The notes under the pieces: generated by a model
The model's input: only the letters and a program-made list of their open reading frames with translations
Told to the model about the DNA's origin: nothing
Databases searched by the model: none
Part shown: positions 24,649-32,568 of the stretch, piece after piece
Position numbering within the stretch: the first letter of the stretch is position 1
Layout: the number at the start of each line of letters is the position of its first letter
Assembly: GCF_005869875.1 (NCBI RefSeq)
Contig: NZ_VAWG01000008.1
Location: 62,001 to 126,000 of the forward strand
Source of the DNA: Paenibacillus pinistramenti
GTDB lineage: Bacteria > Bacillota > Bacilli > Paenibacillales > Paenibacillaceae
Direction of reading: 5' to 3'
DNA length: 64,000 nucleotides
Position numbers and translations under genes: made by a program

Positions 24649-25878
24649 ATGAGCGAATGGATGAACAAGCTCCGCCGGCTGGCGGAGGAGCAGGAGGCTT
24701 TGATCACGCGCAGCAACCCGGCGGTTCCGGGCGGGAACGGGATTTTCAGCAGACATGAGTATCCGGTAATCACCAGCGCACATGCGCCGCTATATTGGCG
24801 GTATGACCTGGACCCGGAGCGGAATCCGCTGCTGCTTGAGCGGCTGGGCGTGAACGCAGCCTTTAACCCGGGAGCGATTGAGCTGGACGGAAAGTTTTAC
24901 TTGATGGTGCGGGTGGAAGGAGCGGACCGGAAATCCTTTTTCGCTGTGGCAGAGAGTGATTCACCGGCGGAAGGGTTCCGCTTCTGGGACTACCCGGTGG
25001 CGCTGCCAGAAACGGACGATCCGGACATCAATGTGTATGATATGCGCCTGGTGAAGCACGAGGACGGCTATATCTACGGGCTGTTCTGCACGGAGCGCAA
25101 GGACCCGGATGCCCCTCCGGGAGACACGTCCAGCGCGGTTGCGCAGGCCGGCATTGTCCGGACGAAGGATCTGAAATCGTGGGAGCGGCTGCCTGACCTG
25201 AAATCCTCCTCTCCGCAGCAGCGCAACGTCGTCCTGCATCCGGAGTTTGTGGACGGCAAATATGCGTTCTATACCCGCCCGCAGGACGGATTTATTGACA
25301 CAGGCGGTGGCGGCGGCATCGGCTGGGGCCTGTCGGACAGCATGAACCCGGCTGTGATTGATCACGAGACGATTATTGATGCGAAGGAATACCACACGAT
25401 CAAGGAAGTCAAGAACGGCCAGGGACCTGCGCCGATTAAGACGGCTGAAGGCTGGCTGCATATCGCGCACGGCGTCCGGAATACAGCGGCGGGTCTGCGG
25501 TATGTGATTTACGCCTTTATGACTGATCTGGAGCAGCCGGAACGCGTCACCTATGCGCCGGGCGGTTATCTGATCGCACCTGAAGGGGAGGAACGGGTCG
25601 GCGACGTGTCGAATGTCGTATTTTGCAATGGAGTGATTGCCAGGGACAGCGGCGAGGTGTACATTTATTATGCTTCTTCCGACACAAGAGTGCATGCTGC
25701 ATCAACGACGATCAGCCAGCTGATTGACTATGTGAAAAATACCCCGGCCGATCCGCTCCGCTCCCGGGCCTGTGTGGACCAGCGCAGCGAGCTGATTGCC
25801 CGCAACCTGGAGCGGATGCAGGCGCCGGAGCTTGCGTTTCTGAAGCGCAGCGGTGCTATTTTGCAGAACCACAATTAA
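24649..25878 (+). CDS. GH130 4-O-beta-mannosyl-glucose phosphorylase
   Basis: 409 aa. The five-blade propeller of GH130 with the general acid Asp131 in [18 protein letters not shown], plus [20 protein letters not shown] and [18 protein letters not shown]. Subfamily 1 enzymes phosphorolyse 4-O-beta-mannosyl-glucose to mannose-1-phosphate and glucose. Together with the epimerase upstream this makes the energy-saving mannobiose route known from Bacteroides and Ruminococcus. Strong ribosome site GAGGAGG. Confidence 0.9.
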   Translation: MSEWMNKLRRLAEEQEALITRSNPAVPGGNGIFSRHEYPVITSAHAPLYWRYDLDPERNPLLLERLGVNAAFNPGAIELDGKFYLMVRVEGADRKSFFAVAESDSPAEGFRFWDYPVALPETDDPDINVYDMRLVKHEDGYIYGLFCTERKDPDAPPGDTSSAVAQAGIVRTKDLKSWERLPDLKSSSPQQRNVVLHPEFVDGKYAFYTRPQDGFIDTGGGGGIGWGLSDSMNPAVIDHETIIDAKEYHTIKEVKNGQGPAPIKTAEGWLHIAHGVRNTAAGLRYVIYAFMTDLEQPERVTYAPGGYLIAPEGEERVGDVSNVVFCNGVIARDSGEVYIYYASSDTRVHAASTTISQLIDYVKNTPADPLRSRACVDQRSELIARNLERMQAPELAFLKRSGAILQNHN

Positions 25879-25879
25879 T

Positions 25880-25902
25880 GACAAGAAAAACAAATCCAGA
25901 AC
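25880..25902 (+). promoter_or_regulatory. putative activator site, copy 2
   Basis: GACAAGAAAAACAAATCCAG plus AAC; 18/23 identical to 20510-20532. It begins two bases after the GH130 stop codon and 46 bp before TATAAT. Confidence 0.5.
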
Positions 25903-25925
25903 CTGTTGTTAAATCCCAATATCCT

Positions 25926-25965
25926 TATAATCAGTAAATGTAAGCGATAACAGTAAGCGCTGTCA
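25926..25965 (+). promoter_or_regulatory. binding-protein promoter with tandem cre sites
   Basis: -10 TATAAT (25926-25931) without a good -35, which suggests activator dependence. Two cre sites follow: TGTAAGCGATAACA (25939-25952, full consensus) and AGTAAGCGCTGTCA (25952-25965, one mismatch). A separate promoter lets the binding protein be made in excess. Confidence 0.78.
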
Positions 25966-26016
25966 CGAATGGCGCCGAAACAGAAACACCAAATAATTGT
26001 ATGGGGGTTGAGTTTG

Positions 26017-27348
26017 GTGAAGAAGATTTCACTCGCAGTCATTTCTCTCTTTATGGCTTCAACATTGCTGTCGGCCTGCGGCGGGGGCAACAATAACAAT
26101 TCGGCTTCCTCTGCGGACAGCAGCGGGAATGCGGGCACGGCATCCGCGTCGACGGATACAGCGGCATCCACAGACACAAGCAAAACCTTAAGCGGCAAAA
26201 TCAAAGTGCTGACCCACCGCACGGACCTCGTGAACGACGGCACCATGGACAAATACGCTGCGAAGTTCAAAGAGAAATATCCGGATGCAGAAATCGAGTT
26301 TGAAGGATTAACCAACTATGCGACTGACATCAAGGTTCGTTTGACAACCGGCGAAGCGGGCGACGTCAACATGATTCCTTCCGCTATGGCGACAAGCGAG
26401 ATGCCGAAATATTACGAAGCGTTGCCAGACGACATGTTCGATAACGTTTATTTTGCAGATTATGACGCTTATGAGGGCAAACGCTACGGCATCGTGACCG
26501 GCGTGAACACGCAGGGCATTGTTTATAACAAACAGGCCTTCCAGAAAGCCGGCATCGACAAGACTCCAGCCACGCTGGATGAGCTGTATGCAGATGCACA
26601 GAAACTGAAAGACGCAGGCATCATTCCGCTGTACATGAACTACGGCGCACAGTGGCCGATGGGCAACTGGGGTGAGAACTCCTACACTTATGTAGCCGGC
26701 GACGCCAAATGGACGGACACGCTGATCTCCAAAGACGATCCATTCCAGGTGGACGGCCCTTGGGGCAAGCTGATCAACATCGCCCGCACCTTCGTGGAAA
26801 AAGGCTGGGTTGAGAAAGACCTCTCCACCAACAACTGGGAAATGTCCAAAGGTGAAGTGGCTTCCGGCAAAGCGGCTATGTACTTCCTCGGCAACTGGGT
26901 AATCCCGCAGGTTGCAGCAGCAGGCGCAAGCTCCGACGACATCGGCTTCTTCCCACTGCCATATGACAACAGCGGCAAATACAACGCACCGCTCGGCGGC
27001 GACTACTTTATCGGCGTAAGCAAAGACAGCAAGAACAAAGAGCTTGCCATCGCATGGGTGAACTTCTTCGTTAAGGAATCCGGCTATGACACCGACTCCG
27101 GCTTTATGCCAATCGACAAGACCAAAGAGCCGCAAGTGGCTCAGCTGGCTGAATTCAAAGCCTCCAATCCTACGTTTATTGAAGCTGTAGCAGTGGACCC
27201 TCGCTTTAACGAAATCGCCAACAAAGCCGAGATTGCCCTGGGCACAGGCAGCGTTGATCAGGATCTGGTAACGGCCAAGGACCTGAACAAAGCGTTCGAC
27301 GATCTGAACAAGAAGTGGGCGAAAGCAAGAAAAGAGCTGGGATACTAA
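26017..27348 (+). CDS. oligosaccharide-binding lipoprotein (family 1 SBP)
   Basis: 443 aa from GTG 26017 (GGGGG at 26003-26007). Lipobox LLSACGGG, linker rich in Ser/Ala/Thr (about 25-60), then a family 1 extracellular binding domain (IKVLTHRTDLVNDGTMDKYAAKFKEKYP, GIVYNKQAFQKAGIDKTPATLDEL, AMYFLGNWVIPQV). It captures the oligosaccharide for the permeases at 20623 and 21504; beta-mannan-derived ligands are inferred from the enzymes between. Highly biased codons suggest strong expression. Confidence 0.9.
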   Translation: MKKISLAVISLFMASTLLSACGGGNNNNSASSADSSGNAGTASASTDTAASTDTSKTLSGKIKVLTHRTDLVNDGTMDKYAAKFKEKYPDAEIEFEGLTNYATDIKVRLTTGEAGDVNMIPSAMATSEMPKYYEALPDDMFDNVYFADYDAYEGKRYGIVTGVNTQGIVYNKQAFQKAGIDKTPATLDELYADAQKLKDAGIIPLYMNYGAQWPMGNWGENSYTYVAGDAKWTDTLISKDDPFQVDGPWGKLINIARTFVEKGWVEKDLSTNNWEMSKGEVASGKAAMYFLGNWVIPQVAAAGASSDDIGFFPLPYDNSGKYNAPLGGDYFIGVSKDSKNKELAIAWVNFFVKESGYDTDSGFMPIDKTKEPQVAQLAEFKASNPTFIEAVAVDPRFNEIANKAEIALGTGSVDQDLVTAKDLNKAFDDLNKKWAKARKELGY

Positions 27349-27391
27349 GCTTAAACACCAAGACCCTCCATTCCCGCGGAAAAAGCATGCT

Positions 27392-27504
27392 GAAGAACTT
27401 CCGGCTAAAGCCGGAGGTTCTTTGTTGATTGTCGAAGATCTCCGGCTAAAGCCGGAGGTTCTTTGTTGATTGTCGAAGATCTCCGGCTAAAGCCGGAGGT
27501 TCTT
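27392..27504. terminator. three tandem terminator hairpins (41-bp repeat)
   Basis: CCGGCTAAAGCCGG occurs at 27401-27414, 27442-27455 and 27483-27496, each in a 41-bp repeat; the first two copies are followed by GTTCTTTGTT. It lies between the convergent sugar-binding protein and lipoprotein genes; the third copy runs into the stop codon of the latter. Confidence 0.85.
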
Positions 27505-28021
27505 AGGTTTCTAGCAGCTTAGATCGCGGAGAAACTTTGAACCAATTATCAGAACCGATTTGTCCTAAGATCTGTTCCTTATCGGTAGTATTCTGGAAAG
27601 CCTCATTATATTTAAACTCTTTGATATAATCAGTCCCCTCTGAATCAGTAATGTACATATAGTACTCAGCGGTTGTCGTTCCGTCCATTTCATAATCATA
27701 CTGAAATACATAAATACGATCGATTTTCTCTGCTGAAGGAAGTATAGTAGGCGAATTACCTTCCTTCCAGTCACTCACATGCTTTAATATAGCTTCATCA
27801 CTCTGAACCGAGATTAGCTCTGGCTGCGGTTTTTTTGAGCCCGGATTATAAATTGATATATAAACCGTAGTTGGAAACGACTGAGTGTCAGTTAAACTTG
27901 CTTTGCTTTCTGGTAAATTCGCAGGCGTACTTGCAGCTTGGCTTTGGTTCTTAACCTCTGAACAAGCAGTTAATGTTGAAACTAAAATAGATGCAAGTAG
28001 TATAAATTTGGACACTTTCAT
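27503..28021 (-). CDS. hypothetical lipoprotein, 172 aa
   Basis: ATG 28021 with AGGGG nine bases upstream gives a signal peptide and lipobox STLTAC, so the protein is lipid-anchored outside. The mature part begins with a Gln/Ser/Ala linker and contains VYISIYNPGSKKPQPELISV, HVSDWKEG and IYVFQYDYEMDGTTTAEYYMYITDSEG, a pattern of small beta-rich lipoproteins; I do not recognise a named family. AT-rich relative to flanks. The triple hairpin at its 3' end abuts its stop codon. Confidence 0.75.
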   Translation of the reverse strand: MKVSKFILLASILVSTLTACSEVKNQSQAASTPANLPESKASLTDTQSFPTTVYISIYNPGSKKPQPELISVQSDEAILKHVSDWKEGNSPTILPSAEKIDRIYVFQYDYEMDGTTTAEYYMYITDSEGTDYIKEFKYNEAFQNTTDKEQILGQIGSDNWFKVSPRSKLLET

Positions 28022-28108
28022 AACATAACCCCTAATAATGATTGGGAAAATATATACCATAACTATTTATTATTACCATTTTAGTGAATTATACCATGAA
28101 GGCGTGCC

Positions 28109-28249
28109 ATGTTCTTCATAAAGTTAAAACATCCTCTTCTTGCGACTTGTTTGTCTGTTGTAATATTAGCGCCGCAAAAGGCCGCTGCTGCACCAAGCGC
28201 TGCTCCTAGTGCCTCATCCGAGATCGTAGTTGGAGAAATGGGTAATTAA
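28109..28249 (+). CDS. 46-aa exported peptide or truncated gene
   Basis: ATG 28109 with AAGG seven bases upstream opens a 47-codon frame ending at TAA 28247-28249. The N-terminus is basic-hydrophobic (MFFIKLKHPLLATCLSVVILA) like a signal peptide, then AAAAPSAAPSASSEIVVGEMGN. The transposase remnant begins within 50 bp, so this is probably the 5' end of an exported-protein gene cut by the insertion; a genuine small secreted peptide is the alternative. Confidence 0.4.
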   Translation: MFFIKLKHPLLATCLSVVILAPQKAAAAPSAAPSASSEIVVGEMGN

Positions 28250-28279
28250 CCATAACGACTACGACTCGGAGGGATTGTT

Positions 28280-29340
28280 ATGAATTTGTACGTGCGTGAA
28301 TTGACGAACGAAGAAGGTAATCGACTTTTGCATTTGGCTCGTAGAGGGACAGATCCGGTCGAGGTTCGTCGTGCTTTACTCATTCTCGCTTCCACTCAAA
28401 AAATGAAGGTGCCGGAAATCAGCAGTCTCTATCATATTTCTGGTGAACATATCCGTAAGACAATTCGTCGTTTCAACACGGAGGGGCTAGATTCGCTTAA
28501 ACCAAACTATGGCGGAGGTCGACCACCCACATTCACCGTGTAACAACGGGAGGCTATCATTGATTTGGCGCAGATTCTGCCGCACACCATCGGATATCCC
28601 TTTACTTATTGGTCGCTTTCTAAATTGAAAGAAGCGGCCGAAGAACGAGGCCTGGTTTCGTCAATTTCTATTGAAACGATAAGGGTTATTCTAGACGAGG
28701 CTCAAATTACGTACCAACACACCAAGACATGGAAGGAATCGACTGACCCTGAATTTGAAGTTAAAAAAAACGAATCGAAACGCTCTACGAATCGTCTCCA
28801 GCAGACGAGCGCGTAATTTGTATGGACGAATTTGGCCCTCTTTCTCTTCAGCCCTATCGAGGGAAAGGCTGGTTTCAAAAACGTCGTCCGAATCGGTTAC
28901 GCGCTACGTACACAAGACCACATGGAGTGCGCCATCTCCTTGCAGCACTTGATTTGAAGACGAATAAATTATAGGGTCACGCCTCTAAAACGAAGAAACA
29001 CGCCGATATTCTTCGTTTCTTCAAAGTGCTCCGAAGACGCTTCCATCGTTCGGAAAAACTATACATCATCCTCGACAATTTCTCGCCGCATCATCACAAG
29101 AAAGTGAAGGCCTGGGCAAGCGAAAACAACGTAGAGTTGGTTTTTACGCCAACGTATGCCTCGTGGTTAAACCGAATAGAATGCCACTTTGGCCCGCTTC
29201 GAAAATTTGTACTGGAGGGCAGCGACTTCTCCGAACATAAAGATCTGGGTTCAGCCATTCAAGCATATCTTCGTTGGCGAAATAAAAACCAACGTCATAC
29301 CGCTATATTACGTGAGCAAAATAAGATCAAGGTTGTCTGA
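28280..29340 (+). pseudogene. IS630-family transposase, broken
   Basis: The reading order is an N-terminal HTH part (VRRALLILASTQKMKVPEISSLYHIS), a middle part, and the DDE catalytic part: ICMDEFGPLS, YIILDNFSPHHHK and TPTYASWLNRIECHFGPLRKF. Defects: an in-frame TAA at 28541, a change from the first frame to the -1 frame at eight A residues (28773-28780), and TAG at 28972. The A8 tract contains A AAA AAC in the right phase for a -1 shift, so that one break may be programmed in the family; the two stops are real lesions. I could not define terminal inverted repeats. Confidence 0.85.
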
Positions 29341-29344
29341 TGAG

Positions 29345-30004
29345 GCACTAGCGAACATTCTGTTGGACGATCTAGATAAAGAACTGATGAAGAGGGGCTT
29401 GCGATTCGTCCGCTATGCAGACGACTGCAATATCTTTGTTGCGAGTAAACGAGCAGGCGAACGGGTCATGGAATCGGTCACTCGATTTGTGGAAGGAAAG
29501 TTGAAGCTGAAAGTGAATAGGGACAAAAGTGCGGTAGACAGGCCGTGGAACCGCAAGCTACTGGGTTTCAGTTTCCTGTCTAATAAACAGGCAACGATTC
29601 GCCTAGCCCCGAAGACGATCTCCCGGTTTAAGGAGAAAATCCGAGAACTGAAGAATCGCACCCGCGCCATATCGATGGAAGAGCGGATTTCACGATTAAA
29701 TCGTTACCTCATGGGCTGGATTGGCTACTTCCGGATAGCTTCTGCCAAGAACCACTGTGAAAGAATAGACCAGTGGATTCGAAGGAGATTGCGAATGTGT
29801 TTGTGGAAACAATGGAAACGAGTGCGAACCCGAATTCGCGAGGTGCGAGCACTCGGCGTTCCGGAGTGGGCCTGTTTTGTTATGGCCAATTATAGACGAG
29901 GTGGGTGGGGAATGTCCCGAAACACAAATAACGCCCTTCCGACTTCCTACTGGGAAGCGAAAGGGCTGAAAAGTTTACTTTCTCGTTACATGGAGCTTTG
30001 TTAA
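29345..30004 (+). pseudogene. ltrA: group II intron reverse transcriptase/maturase, 5'-truncated
   Basis: About 219 residues remain, beginning LANILLDDLDKEL, then the catalytic FVRYADDCNIFVASKRAGERV (YADD box), the thumb, and the maturase domain X (RYLMGWIGYFRIA, RRRLRMCLWKQWKRV). The first reverse-transcriptase blocks are gone: the frame runs directly out of the transposase remnant in a different phase. A functional protein is about 420 aa or more. The 3' intron RNA follows immediately. Confidence 0.88.
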
Positions 30005-30083
30005 CCTTTTGGAACCGCCGTATGCGGACCCGCATGTACGGTGGTGTGAGAGGACGGGGGGTAGCCGCCCCCTCCTACTCGAT
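30005..30083 (+). mobile_element. group II intron 3' end (domains V-VI)
   Basis: The conserved hairpin GCCGTATGCGGACCCGCATG with flanking ACC...GGT is the domain V-like catalytic hairpin downstream of bacterial maturase genes. Next come a GGGGG/CCCCC domain VI-like stem and a terminal CTACTCGAT. The 5' half of the intron is missing, so it cannot splice or move on its own. Confidence 0.8.
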
Positions 30084-30102
30084 TTTCAGCTCATGGTACG
30101 GC

Positions 30103-30648
30103 TCAGCTCGAAACAGTCTCCGACACGAGCATTCTCTTTCTTCTGCGCTTGGCCTGCCGGCGCTTATGATTCCGGTTGTGGAAGAACTGGATGACATAAT
30201 AGGAAATGAAGGCAGACAGGATGCCAAAGATCGTCATGCCGATCAGGATGTGCAGACCGCCATGCAGGATGGCTTTGACGGCTTCGAAATTGCCCTGAAA
30301 AATATCCAGGATCGAGGCCTCCTTAACGGTGGCAGATCCGGAAGACGATGGATAAATCCACTCGCCAAGCTTCTTCGCAAACGGCATCAAGATGATCGGC
30401 AGGAAGGTCAGCTTCCCGACCACGTTGCCGATAATGGCGGCGGGTATGGAGCCTCCGGCCATCTTAACGACAGGATAGAAGATCAGATAAACCAGACAGG
30501 CGGTCGAAATGACGATCATCTCCAGGCCGAAGCCGATGGAGAAGCCGAGCGATATCTTCTTCACCCCGCCCGGAGTCCGGAACAGGCGGAGAAAATTAAG
30601 CTTGAAAGCCCTGTATATACGGTTTGGAAAACTCTTTTTGTTTCTCAT
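30103..30648 (-). CDS. DUF2062 membrane protein
   Basis: 181 aa from ATG 30648 (GGAG 11 bp upstream; a longer reading to 30720 lacks a ribosome site). The DUF2062 signature is seen in TPGGVKKISLGFSIGFGLEMIVIS, with three to four TM helices and a highly basic C-terminus (HKRRQAKRRRKRML). Function is unknown; relatives occur near glycosyltransferases or alone. The intron 3' end is only 20 bp beyond its stop codon, so any native terminator has been displaced. Confidence 0.82.
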   Translation of the reverse strand: MRNKKSFPNRIYRAFKLNFLRLFRTPGGVKKISLGFSIGFGLEMIVISTACLVYLIFYPVVKMAGGSIPAAIIGNVVGKLTFLPIILMPFAKKLGEWIYPSSSGSATVKEASILDIFQGNFEAVKAILHGGLHILIGMTIFGILSAFISYYVIQFFHNRNHKRRQAKRRRKRMLVSETVSS

Positions 30649-30801
30649 CCTGCAAAACTCCTGTCCATCACATGTGAAGAAATCTAATTTGAATCTATAT
30701 CTCTGTTCAAATAAATTCAAATAAATCGTTTCTTATATTTATTATAGCACAAGAGGAGCTTTGCTGTTACCGGGGGCATATTCCAGCATGGTCCAGTTTG
30801 G

Positions 30802-31554
30802 TTATTTCAGCTTAAAGCCTTGCTGCTCAAGGTATTCGCGCATATGAGGCCGGGCCAGCCCTGTAATCTTGTCCGCCATTAACCGGGTCCAGGCCGTATC
30901 CCGTGCACCGCCGGTCCGTTCGGAGATATACTGAATCATTGTCTTGTCATAGGCCTCAAGATGGCGGTCGGCCTCCTCCTTGTCGTAACGGTCGGTATGC
31001 AGCACCGCTCCGACAGGCAGGCGGGGACGGCTCACCGGCTCCTGATCCGGGTAGCCGAGGCACATGCCAAATACCGGATAGACAAGCTCAGGCAGCTCCA
31101 GCAGCCCGGTGACCTCGCCAATCCGGTTGCGGATTCCGCCAATGTATACTATTCCGAGACCCAGAGACTCGGCGGCGACGGCGGCATTCTGGGCCGCAAG
31201 CGAAGCGTCGACGGTGCCGATAATGAAATTCTCGGTCAAGCCTTCGTGGCTTTCAAGCTCAGGCATATAACGGACGGCTGCGTCTTTCAAGCGGTGCAGA
31301 TCGGCGCACCAGACCAGGAAGACAGGACATTCCTGCACATAGGCCTGCCCGCCGCAGAGCTGGGCCAGCTTGGCTTTGCGTTCCGGATCCGTGACTGCAA
31401 TCACGCTGTAGGCTTGAACATGGCTCGAGCTGGACGCCATTTGTCCGGCGGCCACAATCTGCTCCAGGGTGGAGCGGTCCACCGGGCGGCCGGTATATTT
31501 TCGTATTGAACGGTGCTTCATCAGCAGCTCAATTACAGCATTGGATTCATTCAT
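30802..31554 (-). CDS. NADPH-dependent nitroreductase / flavin reductase (NfrA/NfsA type)
   Basis: 250 aa. FMN-binding N-terminus RSIRKYTGRPVDRSTLEQIVAAGQMASSSSHVQAYSVIAV is diagnostic of the NfsA/FRP group, with NAAVAAESLGLGIVYIGGIRN and PVFGMCLGYPDQEP following. The C-terminal extension (DKTMIQYISERTGG...) matches the family length. It reduces nitro compounds, quinones or flavins in the cytosol. Monocistronic, with a weakly defined terminator. Confidence 0.92.
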   Translation of the reverse strand: MNESNAVIELLMKHRSIRKYTGRPVDRSTLEQIVAAGQMASSSSHVQAYSVIAVTDPERKAKLAQLCGGQAYVQECPVFLVWCADLHRLKDAAVRYMPELESHEGLTENFIIGTVDASLAAQNAAVAAESLGLGIVYIGGIRNRIGEVTGLLELPELVYPVFGMCLGYPDQEPVSRPRLPVGAVLHTDRYDKEEADRHLEAYDKTMIQYISERTGGARDTAWTRLMADKITGLARPHMREYLEQQGFKLK

Positions 31555-31746
31555 GTTTAATCAGCTCCCAGCCAATCATTTTCTTTCCTTTAATTAAACA
31601 ACAGGGGAGAAACGGAAGCAAACAAGACCTGGTCCGTCAACTAATCTGATTTATAAATTTTAAGCTTTTTAGGTCTTCTTATTAATGAAGCTGCATAGGA
31701 TAAAGAGAACAGCGCAGGGGGCGGAACTTTGGATAAGCAGGCTCGT

Positions 31747-31775
31747 TTGCTTTTTTCTGGGAGGAGCGGTATAAT
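31747..31775 (+). promoter_or_regulatory. promoter of the cold-shock gene
   Basis: -35 TTGCTT (31747-31752), 17-bp spacer, -10 TATAAT (31770-31775), about 210 bp before the start codon. Confidence 0.7.
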
Positions 31776-31781
31776 ATTATT

Positions 31782-31986
31782 AATTGTTAACAGTTCTTAA
31801 GCGATATTCACCTCGATATTCACCTATTGAAAAGAGTGTCACTTTGAAGATGGAACTTTTTTCAATGTGTGAATTTTTTTTTGCTCTGCCAGATGAATTT
31901 ATGGGCTCCTTCCGGGGAGATTGGGGTTCAGCTGCATTGATAAGGAAAAAGGGAACATATTAATTTACTTGAGGAGGAATTCATCC
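31782..31986 (+). promoter_or_regulatory. long cold-shock 5' UTR
   Basis: A roughly 205-nt leader typical of csp mRNAs. It contains a perfect 12-bp tandem repeat CGATATTCACCT (31802-31825), an AU-rich stem ATTGAAAAGAGT / ACTTTTTTCAAT (31826-31837, 31855-31866) followed within 7 nt by nine T residues, and the ribosome site GAGGAGG before ATG. The weak stem plus T-run could act as a temperature-dependent structure or terminator (inference). Confidence 0.55.
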
Positions 31987-32187
31987 ATGGAAACTGGTAC
32001 AGTGAAATGGTTTAACGCAGAGAAAGGCTTTGGTTTCATCGAGGTTGAAGGCGGTAACGACGTATTCGTACACTTCAGCGCAATTACTGGTGAAGGCTTC
32101 AAAACCCTTGACGAAGGCCAACGCGTTCAATTCAATATCGTTCAAGGCAACCGCGGCCCACAAGCTGACAACGTTGTTAAACTGTAA
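31987..32187 (+). CDS. csp: cold-shock protein (CspB/CspC-like)
   Basis: 66 aa OB-fold protein with both RNA-binding motifs: KGFGFIEV (RNP1) and DVFVHFSAI (RNP2), full length for Bacillus-type Csp. It binds single-stranded RNA and keeps mRNA unfolded in the cold. ATG 31987 follows the GAGGAGG site; codon use is strongly optimised. A perfect terminator follows, then ydjO. Confidence 0.97.
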   Translation: METGTVKWFNAEKGFGFIEVEGGNDVFVHFSAITGEGFKTLDEGQRVQFNIVQGNRGPQADNVVKL

Positions 32188-32202
32188 GCATGCCGGAGAA
32201 TT

Positions 32203-32241
32203 CTGCCCTTAACTTGAAAGTTAAGGGCAGTTTCTTTTTTT
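32203..32241 (+). terminator. terminator of csp
   Basis: 13-bp perfect stem CTGCCCTTAACTT / AAGTTAAGGGCAG with a 2-nt loop and TTTCTTTTTTT. Confidence 0.92.
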
Positions 32242-32263
32242 ATTCTGACCTAGGAGGGAAAAC

Positions 32264-32497
32264 ATGAATTACCGTAAAAAAACGTCTGAAGAAATACCCC
32301 AGGAGCTTACGCCAATTTGGTCCTGTACCAGTGACGGATGCAACGGCTGGATGAGGGATAACTTTGCGTTTGACTACACTCCCGTCTGTCCATTATGCTC
32401 AGCATCCATGGAGAAGGGAACCAAAATGCTTCCCCTTCTGGTCAACAATAACAGCAGTAAGGATCCCAAGAGGGGCGTTGCTATACAGAACCCTTAA
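32264..32497 (+). CDS. ydjO: cold-inducible protein YdjO-like
   Basis: 77 aa with four cysteines arranged as a small zinc ribbon: WSCTSDGCNGWMR and PVCPLCSASM. This matches the YdjO family of cold-induced Bacillus proteins of unknown action. Its place directly after the csp gene fits joint cold induction, by read-through of the csp terminator. Ribosome site AGGAGG. Confidence 0.85.
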   Translation: MNYRKKTSEEIPQELTPIWSCTSDGCNGWMRDNFAFDYTPVCPLCSASMEKGTKMLPLLVNNNSSKDPKRGVAIQNP

Positions 32498-32516
32498 GGC
32501 TGACCGGCAGGAAGGA

Positions 32517-32553
32517 AAAGCCGCAGGCACCACTCGGTGCGCTGCGGCTTTTT
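32517..32553. terminator. terminator between ydjO and ccdC
   Basis: AAAGCCGCAG / CTGCGGCTTTTT outer stem with inner GCACC/GGTGC; runs of A and T on both sides serve the convergent genes. Confidence 0.88.
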
Positions 32554-32568
32554 GCCGTTGCTTGGGCC

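Noticed and set aside
27392-27504. Tandem repeats considered as a short CRISPR array
   Set aside because: Linkers between the palindromes are identical rather than unique spacers, period is 41 bp, no cas genes are present; they are terminator copies.
28755-28952. Separate gene in the third frame within the transposase remnant
   Set aside because: The frame is out of phase with both transposase parts and has no motif; the DDE residues are in another frame.
29189-30004. Single fused protein from transposase end to maturase
   Set aside because: The first ~50 codons read the transposase in the wrong frame; only the part from about 29345 is maturase.
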